Origin: Chloroflexia bacterium
GTDB lineage: Bacteria; Chloroflexota; Chloroflexia; Thermomicrobiales; UBA6265
Direction: 5' to 3'
Assembly (NCBI GenBank): GCA_013698305.1
Contig: JACCVC010000243.1
Span: forward strand, 1 to 6,340
Length of the DNA: 6,340 nt
The notes under the pieces are model-generated. The model did no database searches, was not told the origin of the DNA, and worked only from the letters and a program-made list of their open reading frames with translations. Positions 1 through 6,340 of the stretch are shown in pieces; position 1 is the first letter of the stretch; every line of letters starts with the position of its first letter. The translations under genes and the position numbers were made by a program.

Positions 1-2
1 AG

Positions 3-209
3 GAGGCCGTGGCCGAGCTCGGCGAGCTCGACGCCGACGTGACGCACGACATGCGCCAGGTGCAGCATCAGCAGGCTGAGACGCTGATCCGCGTGACATC
101 GACGGAAGCCCTCGAAGAACTCGCCGAAATCGGCCTGTTGCCTGAGACAATGGCGCACGAGGCGGCCGAGACGATTGCGACCGAGGTCAACAACGACCGA
201 GGTCGGTGA
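3..209 (+). CDS. C-terminal end of an unrecognised protein (partial, starts before window)
   Basis: The reading frame is open from the window edge and closes with TGA at 207-209, giving about 68 C-terminal residues. A GTG at 9 could serve as a start, and AGGAGG lies at 1-6, but the gap of 2 nt is too short for a normal ribosome binding site. I therefore treat this as the tail of a longer gene. The residues are rich in Glu, Ala and Leu and look fully helical and acidic, with no membrane segment or catalytic motif. A cytoplasmic C-terminal helical tail of a transporter or a regulatory domain would fit, but nothing here decides it. It is convergent with the restriction-gene remnant and the two stops are 45 nt apart. 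No terminator hairpin is visible between them. Confidence 0.5.
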   Translation, partial: EAVAELGELDADVTHDMRQVQHQQAETLIRVTSTEALEELAEIGLLPETMAHEAAETIATEVNNDRGR

Positions 210-254
210 GGCACTGTCCCGCGTAAGGAGCAACACGACCAGCTCTACGCAACC

Positions 255-809
255 TTAATAGTGGCGCGCGGGCCCTTTAGAGTCGGCTTCGCGCTGATGC
301 GGGCGCAAGTGCTTCCGGCCGGTCGTGCGCATGGCCTGTTCGGGCGCTTCGACCAGGAACGTCGACCAGTCGATGCCGGAGTCGCGCAAGTCCTGCACTC
401 GCACGCGGTTGACGGGCTTGGTCGGGTTATCCAGCAAAAGCTCGGCCTGCTTGCTCCAGTTGTCGGTGGTGGAGAAGACCATGCCCTCCTTGAAGGGCTC
501 CTGACCTGACGCCGCGAAGAACGAATCGAGCTGGGCCTTGTCGAGGTAGTGGCCTTCTTCAAAGAACTTGCATTGGATGCCGACCAGTTGTCCGGAGTCG
601 GCCCGTTGGGCGACGATATCGATGCCGGAGTCGATCTGCCGATTGCGGCCGGGCCAGTCGTGCCACATCCAAATGCTGCTGAACTGATCCGTGTACCAGG
701 GGCTGACCTTGAGCACCCGCAGAATAAGGCGTTCGAAGTAATCGCCCTGCTCACGGGTGGTTTGGGACATGTCCCGGAGCTGCAGCAGCACATCGTCCAG
801 CATCTTCAT
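255..809 (-). pseudogene. Truncated Mrr-like nuclease domain of a Type ISP/III-like restriction helicase
   Basis: The 184-residue frame matches the N-terminal region of very large restriction proteins that join an Mrr-like nuclease to a helicase and, in Type ISP enzymes, a methyltransferase. Visible signs are the helical start with GDYFERL (residues 22-28), then a PD-(D/E)XK-type core: DSGIDIVA (60-67, D64), then GIQCKFF (77-83, the QxK pair Q79 and K81), followed by FxAASG (98-102 region) and FSTTDNWS (112-119). The frame then reaches RKHLRPHQREA (165-175). In full-length relatives this stretch leads into the helicase Walker A region; here nine unrelated residues follow and then TAA (255-257). 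Relatives usually exceed 1000 residues, so about nine tenths is missing. I chose ATG at 809 over 833 because GGAGAA (815-820) lies 5 nt upstream of it. The nuclease domain might still fold, but with no helicase or methyltransferase it is probably a dead remnant. A standalone Mrr-like protein is the alternative. Confidence 0.65.
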
Positions 810-814
810 AGCAG

Positions 815-820
815 TTCTCC
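815..820 (-). promoter_or_regulatory. Ribosome binding site of the restriction-gene remnant
   Basis: On the minus strand GGAGAA precedes the ATG at 809 with 5 nt between. This supports the internal ATG (809) rather than the upstream ATG at 833 as the original start. Confidence 0.45.
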
Positions 821-965
821 GGCAGGGGCTCATATGGTGTTGTCGTGGCGACAGTGTAGCCGGTTCCTGTCATCCGCGCGCCCGCAGACGGGGCCAAAGA
901 AAGCAGACGGAGGAAAGGATCACCGCCACCGCCATGATTGGTTTTCAAGCTGCCGCCGCAATGGC

Positions 966-987
966 AGGGACACATTAGGGACACATT
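966..987. repeat. Perfect 11-bp tandem duplication (AGGGACACATT x2)
   Basis: AGGGACACATT occurs at 966-976 and again immediately after at 977-987. A partial third echo (GGACAC) lies at 995-1000. The repeat sits between the remnant restriction gene and the hairpin next to tRNA-Gly. No gene uses it. It could be replication slippage, a recombinase arm site, or the relic of a mobile-element end; the sequence alone does not decide. Confidence 0.5.
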
Positions 988-1004
988 TTGAGCTGGACAC
1001 ACGC

Positions 1005-1031
1005 ACGGCCTCACTCATGAGAGGCCGTTTT
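1005..1031 (+). terminator. Hairpin with T-tract downstream of tRNA-Gly
   Basis: An 8-bp stem, ACGGCCTC (1005-1012) with GAGGCCGT (1021-1028), closes an 8-nt loop. Read on the plus strand the stem runs into TTTT (1028-1031) and CATT, so it has the form of an intrinsic terminator for rightward transcription. No rightward gene lies just before it. On the minus strand it comes about 29 nt after the tRNA-Gly 3' end and would stop that transcript, but there it is followed by GCGTG rather than a U-tract. It shares the 12-nt tail CCGTTTTCATTG with the terminator after tRNA-Ala. Confidence 0.5.
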
Positions 1032-1056
1032 CATTGCTATCACTGGCATTTCGGGG

Positions 1057-1129
1057 AGCGGGTGATCGGACTCGAACCGACGACATTTTGCTTGGGAAGC
1101 AAACACTCTACCAACTGAGTTACACCCGC
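1057..1129 (-). tRNA. tRNA-Gly, anticodon CCC
   Basis: The reverse strand folds as a standard 73-nt cloverleaf. The acceptor stem is GCGGGTG (1129-1123) with CACCCGC (1064-1058), and the discriminator base is T at 1057. The D stem pairs ACTC with GAGT around AGTTGGTA. The anticodon stem pairs TTTGC with GCAAA around loop TTCCCAA, so the anticodon is CCC (1096-1094), reading GGG. The T stem pairs GTCGG with CCGAT around TTCGAGT. CCA is not encoded, since CCC follows the discriminator, so tRNA nucleotidyltransferase must add it. The tRNA 3' end faces the degraded restriction gene, a typical position for integrated elements. Confidence 0.96.
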
Positions 1130-1150
1130 ACGTTTAGATTCGTGAATCGC

Positions 1151-1180
1151 AGTATAGAGGAGGTGCACGTACACTTGCAA
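1151..1180 (-). promoter_or_regulatory. Sigma70-type promoter of tRNA-Gly
   Basis: On the minus strand TTGCAA (1180-1175) and TATACT (1156-1151) are separated by 18 nt. The -10 box ends about 21 nt before the tRNA 5' end, which leaves a short leader. It is divergent from the tRNA-Ala promoter, which has the same 18-nt spacing and a near-identical -10 box. Confidence 0.7.
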
Positions 1181-1270
1181 GTATTTTTTGACTTTGAGGC
1201 ACAATCCAAGATCAGGCTTGAACTCCTGCCTGATTTACGCCTAGGAAAGTCGCTCAGGAACAACCGATGA

Positions 1271-1300
1271 TTGACGAAGCCCGCGATTTGCCGCTATACT
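1271..1300 (+). promoter_or_regulatory. Sigma70-type promoter of tRNA-Ala
   Basis: TTGACG (1271-1276) and TATACT (1295-1300) are separated by 18 nt and lie 12 nt before the mature tRNA 5' end at 1313. Both boxes are close to consensus, as expected for a constitutive strong stable-RNA promoter. Confidence 0.75.
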
Positions 1301-1312
1301 CCCATCGCTCTC

Positions 1313-1385
<73 letters not shown>

Positions 1386-1396
1386 CCCGAGAACAG

Positions 1397-1431
1397 AAAC
1401 GGACGCGGCAAATGCCGCGTCCGTTTTCATT
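1397..1431. terminator. Bidirectional terminator between tRNA-Ala and ftsH
   Basis: A 13-bp perfect stem, 1397-1409 with 1414-1426, closes an AAAT loop. On the plus strand the right arm ends in TTTT (1423-1426) followed by CATT, 12 nt after the tRNA-Ala 3' end. On the minus strand the arm ends in TTT followed by CTGTTCT, 45 nt after the ftsH stop. The two convergent transcripts can share it. Confidence 0.85.
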
Positions 1432-1470
1432 GTGTAAGAACGATGTGAGGAGCTATGAAAAGAGTACGAG

Positions 1471-3435
<1,965 letters not shown>

Positions 3436-3532
3436 GCTGGTGTCTCCGATGACTCGCGTGCGCGTGAATGGGACGAAACTCGAAAGAAAATGCAGTCACG
3501 ACGAACGCGGTGTACGTTACGTCAATGGTCTG

Positions 3533-3541
3533 AGTATACCA
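3533..3541 (-). promoter_or_regulatory. Possible extended -10 promoter of ftsH
   Basis: In the hpt-ftsH gap the minus strand has TGG-TATACT (3541-3533), an extended -10 element. No good -35 box is visible 16-18 nt upstream, where the sequence falls in the end of hpt. Use of this site would give ftsH a leader of about 90 nt and let it be expressed apart from hpt. Confidence 0.4.
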
Positions 3542-3546
3542 ATCTC

Positions 3547-4164
3547 TCACTCACCGTCCGAAGTGCTGTATACGGACGGGTCGAGGATCGCGACGTAGGG
3601 CAGATTTCTATAGGCTTCCGCATAATCCAAGCCATAACCGACCACGAACTCGTCCGGAATCTCGAACGCCACCCGGTCTACCTGCACCTTCTCCGCATCG
3701 GACTTGTTCTTCTTGAGCAGGGCAACGACGCGAATGTCCCTGGGGTTTCGCCGCTCCAGCAGATCGAGCAGGTACTTCAGGGTAAGACCGCTGTCGACGA
3801 TATCCTCGACGAGAATCACCCGCCGCCCCTCGATTTCCTCGTTGAGGTCCTTCATGATCCGCACCACGCCGGAGGATTTCGTCGCCTTGCCGTAGCTGGA
3901 TATGGCCATGAAGTCGATCTCCAGCGGGATGGTCATGGCGTTCATCACGTCAACCATGAAGGTGACGGCGCCCTTCAGCACGCCGACGACCAGTGGCTTG
4001 TCGTCGGCGTACTCCTCATCGAGCTCGCGGGCGATGACCTGGATCTCGTGCTGGATGTCGCGCTCCGGAATCAGCACCCTGGCGACACCCTCGGCTCGCA
4101 GCTCCGCCGGAATCGTCAGGTGCTGCTCGCTCGTGTCGACCTGGTCTTCGGATTTCTGTGTCAT
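3547..4164 (-). CDS. hpt: Hypoxanthine phosphoribosyltransferase
   Basis: The enzyme joins hypoxanthine or guanine with phosphoribosyl pyrophosphate to give IMP or GMP in purine salvage, in the cytoplasm. At 205 residues it is slightly longer than the common 175-185, because of an N-terminal extension of about 20 polar residues. Visible motifs are GVLKGA (61-66, pyrophosphate loop), SSYG (89-92, flexible catalytic loop), the PRPP motif ILVEDIVDSG (117-126, with E120, D121 and D124), and the base-binding end with DEFVVGYGLDY (171-181) and RNLPYVAIL (186-194). Start ATG 4164 has a GAGAGGG-like site (4176-4170) about 5 nt upstream. The gene is followed by ftsH on the same strand. tilS, often the gene before it, is not here; instead a divergent SOS-type promoter lies upstream. 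No clear hpt promoter could be assigned. Confidence 0.96.
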   Translation of the reverse strand: MTQKSEDQVDTSEQHLTIPAELRAEGVARVLIPERDIQHEIQVIARELDEEYADDKPLVVGVLKGAVTFMVDVMNAMTIPLEIDFMAISSYGKATKSSGVVRIMKDLNEEIEGRRVILVEDIVDSGLTLKYLLDLLERRNPRDIRVVALLKKNKSDAEKVQVDRVAFEIPDEFVVGYGLDYAEAYRNLPYVAILDPSVYSTSDGE

Positions 4165-4247
4165 CCCTGCCCTCTCATCGCATGCTCGTCATTCCGCCTT
4201 GGTGAAGTGTACGCAGAAAACTCCTCGGAGAGACGTCGGTGTATCGC

Positions 4248-4276
4248 TTGCATGATTAGAACATATGTTCTATTAT
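4248..4276 (+). promoter_or_regulatory. Promoter of the VOC-imuB-DUF6504-dnaE2 operon
   Basis: TTGCAT (4248-4253) and TATTAT (4271-4276) are separated by the optimal 17 nt and lie about 58 nt before the VOC start codon. The spacer is almost filled by the GAAC-N4-GTTC palindrome, so a repressor bound there would block RNA polymerase. No other convincing promoter appears before the downstream genes. Confidence 0.72.
4257..4272. promoter_or_regulatory. LexA/DinR-type SOS box
   Basis: TAGAACATATGTTCTA is a perfect 16-bp palindrome. Its core GAACATATGTTC (4259-4270) matches the GAAC-N4-GTTC operator known for LexA (DinR) in Firmicutes and Actinobacteria, including the preferred ATAT centre. It lies inside the core promoter and touches the -10 box. 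The genes downstream are DNA-damage tolerance genes, which makes SOS control the natural reading. The hpt start is 93 nt away on the other side. lexA itself is not in this window, so the cognate repressor is inferred. Confidence 0.82.
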
Positions 4277-4334
4277 CAGGTCGTATCTACCATGGTGTTG
4301 ACCGGGATATCGTTTTCGATACGGAGAGATATGC

Positions 4335-4733
4335 ATGGAACCGCGAATAACGCTTCTCACACTTGGCATTGATGACCTCGAGCGTTCGCTCGTCTTCTAT
4401 CGTGATGGTCTGGGACTGCCAACCGAAGGCATCACCGGCGATGTCGTCTTCTTCAAGCTCCAGGGAGCCTGGCTATGCCTCTATGCAAACGCGTCACTGG
4501 CGCGCGATGCCGGTTTTGAATCCATAGCTGAAGGATTCGCAGGGTTCTCGATTGCGCACAACGTGCGAACCCGCGACGAGGTAGACATCCTGCTTGATCA
4601 AGCGCAACAGGCTGGCGCCACAATCACCAGTCCTGCCAAAGAGCTGCATTGGGGCGGCTACGTCGGCTACTTCACGGACCCCGATGGTCACGTCTGGGAA
4701 ATCGCCTGGAACCCGCAATTCTGGATTGAGTAG
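4335..4733 (+). CDS. VOC (glyoxalase/bleomycin-resistance fold) protein
   Basis: The 132-residue protein has the vicinal oxygen chelate layout. The first beta-alpha-beta module is about 1-52, with LERSLVFYRDGLGLP at 15-29. The second is about 70-126, ending in FTDPDGHVWEIAWNP (113-127). The family includes glyoxalases, dioxygenases and drug-sequestering resistance proteins. Only E122, in GHVWEIAW, sits clearly at a canonical metal-ligand place. H75 and H105 are other candidates, and the usual His on the first strand is replaced by Leu, so an intact metal site cannot be claimed. ATG 4335 has GGAG (4323-4326) 8 nt upstream. It is the first gene after the SOS box, 31 nt before imuB with no terminator between, so it is probably co-induced by DNA damage. 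Codon third positions look less GC-rich than in its neighbours, hinting at later recruitment. The substrate is unknown. Confidence 0.88.
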   Translation: MEPRITLLTLGIDDLERSLVFYRDGLGLPTEGITGDVVFFKLQGAWLCLYANASLARDAGFESIAEGFAGFSIAHNVRTRDEVDILLDQAQQAGATITSPAKELHWGGYVGYFTDPDGHVWEIAWNPQFWIE

Positions 4734-4752
4734 AGAATTCGCCATCGCTGCC

Positions 4753-4759
4753 GAGGAGG
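4753..4759 (+). promoter_or_regulatory. Ribosome binding site setting the imuB GTG start
   Basis: GAGGAGG lies 5 nt before GTG 4765. It decides the start: the frame stays open back into the VOC gene, but the only strong site in the gap points to this GTG, and homology begins right after it. Confidence 0.75.
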
Positions 4760-4764
4760 CGTCC

Positions 4765-5958
4765 GTGTCCGTTGCCTGTCTCCACATTCCCCACTTCGGT
4801 TTGCGGGTGAGCATGCTGGCTCAGCCGGAACTCGATGGGCATCCGCTGATCCTGAGTGATCCGCATCACGGGCATCCTGTCGTGCTCGACGCCACCCCCG
4901 AAGCGCGAAAGAAGGGCATCCGCGCCGGGCATTCCGTGCGGGAAGCGACGGCGCTCTGCCCCGAAGCGATCGTGCTCGCCCCCAACCCGTCGGCGGAGAA
5001 CGAGCAGATGCGGGCGATATCGCTCGCGCTCGACGACATCAGCCCACTGGTCGAGCCATCGCCCGCGACACCTGGCGCCTGGTACATCGACCTCACCGGC
5101 CTGGGACGCCACTACAGCTCGGTCAAGGAGGCGGGCCAGCACATGCTGCGCCTGGTCAACCCCAGCCTTCGCCCGCGAATGGGGATCGCCCTCAGCAAGT
5201 TCGCCGCCCAGGTCGCCGCACACCAGAGCGTGGCCGGTGGGATCGCGGCCATTCCTCCCTCGAAGACCACCCGCATCCTGGCGGGCGCTCCGGTCGACCT
5301 GCTGCCGCTCAGCGCCGATGCCCTGCACCAGCTTCACCTGATGGGCATTGAGACGCTGGGGCAGTACATCGCGATCCCGCGCGTCAAAATCGCCGCCCGC
5401 TTCGGTCCGCCAGGACGGTTCGCCTGGGACCTGGTCCGGGGAGACGCCGACGATCCGGTCGTCCCTCCCCCATGCACGATGGTGATCTCGGAACTCCTCG
5501 AGCTTCCCGCCCCGGTAACCACCTGCGACGTCCTCATGATCGCCATTGCCCAACTGGTCCACCGGGCATTCCGCTCCCCGGATTTGCGGTACCGCCAGGC
5601 CAGGGAGGTCACCATCCATGCCGGGCTCGAGCACGACCGGTCGTGGCGACGGTCGCTCGTGTTCAGGGAGCCGTACGGGCCGGAGCGGCTGATCAAGGCC
5701 ATCACCCTGCGACTCCAGCACCTCGAGCTTCCCGGCCCTATCGAGACGCTCGCGATCGATATTCAGGGCATCGTCCAAACCACCGCCCATCAGGCGATGT
5801 TGCCCGCCTTGCGCCCCCGCCAGCTGACCTCGCTCGCCAACGCCGTCGCCATGCTGAAACAGCGGTATGGCCTCTCTCCCCTCTTTCGCATCGTGGAGGT
5901 AGAACCATGGTCTCGCATTCCGGAGCGCCGCCACGCACTGGTCAGTTTCGACCCCTGA
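4765..5958 (+). CDS. imuB: ImuB-like Y-family DNA polymerase homologue, catalytically inactive
   Basis: The 397-residue protein starts at GTG 4765. It has the Y-family order: N-terminal palm strand ACLHIPHF (4-11), fingers region with VVLDATPEARKKGIRAG (39-55) and ALCPEA (63-68), the second palm motif near WYIDLTGLGRHY (106-117), helix-hairpin-helix thumb about 178-225 (IETLGQYIAIP), and a little-finger-like domain about 240-345. Aligned by eye with DinB, the three metal-binding acids are replaced: H7 for the first Asp, and G104 and A105 for the Asp-Glu pair. This is the hallmark of ImuB, which in characterised mutasomes acts as a scaffold bringing DnaE2 to the sliding clamp. A C-terminal clamp motif is not convincing (QAMLP 343-347 is a poor match). 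The gene follows VOC by 31 nt and overlaps DUF6504 by 52 nt. imuB is assigned by features and context; no imuA is adjacent. Confidence 0.85.
   Translation: MSVACLHIPHFGLRVSMLAQPELDGHPLILSDPHHGHPVVLDATPEARKKGIRAGHSVREATALCPEAIVLAPNPSAENEQMRAISLALDDISPLVEPSPATPGAWYIDLTGLGRHYSSVKEAGQHMLRLVNPSLRPRMGIALSKFAAQVAAHQSVAGGIAAIPPSKTTRILAGAPVDLLPLSADALHQLHLMGIETLGQYIAIPRVKIAARFGPPGRFAWDLVRGDADDPVVPPPCTMVISELLELPAPVTTCDVLMIAIAQLVHRAFRSPDLRYRQAREVTIHAGLEHDRSWRRSLVFREPYGPERLIKAITLRLQHLELPGPIETLAIDIQGIVQTTAHQAMLPALRPRQLTSLANAVAMLKQRYGLSPLFRIVEVEPWSRIPERRHALVSFDP
5895..5900 (+). promoter_or_regulatory. Ribosome binding site of the DUF6504 gene, inside imuB
   Basis: GGAGGT lies 6 nt before ATG 5907, within the last codons of imuB. 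It sets the start of the overlapping small gene and rules out the much longer upstream open frame as its coding start. Confidence 0.8.
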
Positions 5959-6188
5959 ACGGGCCAAGGCAGATCGATGTCGTGGTCGAAAACCATCGCC
6001 CAGCCATCATCGTCGAACAGCGACATCGCTACCGCGTCGAGCGCATTCAGGACACCTGGATCATCGACGACGAATGGTGGCGCGATCCGATCAGCCGGCA
6101 GTATTTCCAGGTCGTGCTGGAAGACGGCGGCATGCGCACGATCTTCCACGACCGCGTCGCCGACAGCTGGTTCGCGCAGGCATATTAG
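5907..6188 (+). CDS. DUF6504 family protein of the imuB-dnaE2 cassette
   Basis: The 93-residue protein has a variable Pro/Arg-rich N-terminus (1-22), then a compact conserved core: VVVENHRPAIIVEQRHRYRV (25-44), the centre WIIDDEWWRDPISRQYFQVV (51-70) with its paired acids and tryptophans, and the end TIFHDRVADSWFAQAY (78-93). This pattern of alternating strands with a central DDEWWR-PISR-YF signature is what I recognise as DUF6504, a small beta-rich family encoded between imuB-like and dnaE2-like genes. It has no membrane segment and no known catalytic motif. A structural or adaptor role in the translesion complex is inferred only from position. ATG 5907 has GGAGGT upstream. The gene overlaps imuB by 52 nt in another frame and ends 3 nt before dnaE2, so translation of all three is probably coupled. 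Confidence 0.85.
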   Translation: MVSHSGAPPRTGQFRPLNGPRQIDVVVENHRPAIIVEQRHRYRVERIQDTWIIDDEWWRDPISRQYFQVVLEDGGMRTIFHDRVADSWFAQAY

Positions 6189-6191
6189 GTC

Positions 6192-6340
6192 ATGTACACC
6201 GAATTACATCTGCACACATCATATTCGTTTCTGGATGGCGCGTCCCAACCAGACGAATTGGTGACGAAAGCGGCAGAGCTCGGGTACACGGCCATCGCGA
6301 TCACCGACCACGACGGTATCCATGGCGCGCTGGAGTTCGC
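6192..6340 (+). CDS. dnaE2: Error-prone DNA polymerase III alpha subunit, N-terminus (partial, cut by window end)
   Basis: The frame opens at ATG 6192 and runs off the window after about 49 residues. These are the start of the PHP domain of a bacterial C-family polymerase: ELHLHTSYSFLDGA (4-17, metal-binding H6 and H8) and AIAITDHDGIHGALEF (34-49, D39 and H40). The TDHDG form and the FLDGASQP wording are more like DnaE2 than DnaE1, which usually has TDHGN. DnaE2 is the alpha subunit used for mutagenic bypass of lesions. The start lies 3 nt after the DUF6504 stop, with only a weak AGG upstream, so translation probably depends on coupling. Position after imuB and DUF6504 supports dnaE2 over dnaE. 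The rest of the gene is outside the window. Confidence 0.87.
   Translation, partial: MYTELHLHTSYSFLDGASQPDELVTKAAELGYTAIAITDHDGIHGALEF

Noticed and set aside
834..900. Possible promoter (TACACT, 858-853 on the minus strand) for the restriction remnant
   Set aside because: No acceptable -35 box lies 16-18 nt upstream and there is no extended -10, so it is not supported.
549..1118. Plus-strand frame opposite the restriction remnant
   Set aside because: It lies antisense to a frame with family-level motifs, crosses the terminator hairpin and ends inside tRNA-Gly.
1209..1236. Hairpin ATCAGGC/GCCTGAT between the two tRNA promoters
   Set aside because: It has a 10-nt loop, is followed only by TTT, and has no transcript known to cross it. 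It could be chance or a weak insulator.
1034..1270. Open frame across tRNA-Gly (translation with GAGDRTRTDD)
   Set aside because: This is the well-known false protein made by translating the complement of a tRNA gene.
3554..3579. Inverted repeat CCGTCCG/CGGACGG with 12-nt loop at the end of hpt
   Set aside because: It lies within the last hpt codons and has no U-tract after it on the minus strand, so I do not call a terminator.
4594..4764. Upstream extension of the imuB frame into the VOC gene
   Set aside because: The residues before 4765 resemble nothing in Y-family proteins and overlap VOC coding sequence. GAGGAGG marks GTG 4765 as the start.
4672..5967. Minus-strand open frame of 431 codons opposite imuB
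   Set aside because: The composition is low-complexity Arg/Gly/Asp with no domain, and the opposite strand has a clear Y-family protein with good start signals.
5472..6188. Long 238-codon version of the DUF6504 frame
   Set aside because: The upstream part is an out-of-frame shadow of imuB. The strong GGAGGT site and the family length place the start at 5907.

Overview
This window looks like chromosomal DNA from a GC-rich, non-proteobacterial bacterium. My best guess is Chloroflexota (Thermomicrobia/Sphaerobacter-like). The guess rests on three things: an ImuB-like protein + DUF6504 + DnaE2-type polymerase array, tRNA genes that do not encode CCA, and a GAAC-N4-GTTC SOS box. No taxonomic search could be run, so the lineage is inference.

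Left part (1-1130): the tail of an unrecognised plus-strand gene ends at 209. Convergent to it is a truncated minus-strand gene (255-809). It keeps only the Mrr-like nuclease domain of a large nuclease-helicase of the Type ISP/III restriction kind and stops just where the helicase should begin. A short intergenic stretch follows, with an 11-bp tandem repeat and a strong hairpin. Then comes tRNA-Gly(CCC) on the minus strand. A degraded restriction gene beside a tRNA 3' end suggests an eroded integrated element.

Middle part (1131-4164): two divergent sigma70-type promoters drive tRNA-Gly(CCC) and tRNA-Ala(CGC). tRNA-Ala converges on ftsH, and a 13-bp-stem hairpin between them can terminate both. 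ftsH (membrane AAA+ zinc protease) and hpt (hypoxanthine phosphoribosyltransferase) lie on the minus strand in the common bacterial order hpt-ftsH. The usual upstream partner tilS is absent.

Right part (4200-6340): a plus-strand operon starts from a promoter whose 17-nt spacer holds a perfect 16-bp palindrome with a GAAC-ATAT-GTTC core, the Gram-positive-type LexA/DinR SOS box. The operon encodes a VOC (glyoxalase/bleomycin-resistance fold) protein, a Y-family polymerase homologue lacking all three catalytic carboxylates (ImuB-like), a 93-aa DUF6504 protein overlapping it by 52 nt, and the start of a DnaE2-type error-prone replicative polymerase (PHP domain), cut by the window end. I read this as a DNA-damage-inducible mutagenic translesion operon in which ImuA is absent, DUF6504 sits between imuB and dnaE2, and a VOC protein occupies the first position. 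This is the most interesting part of the window.
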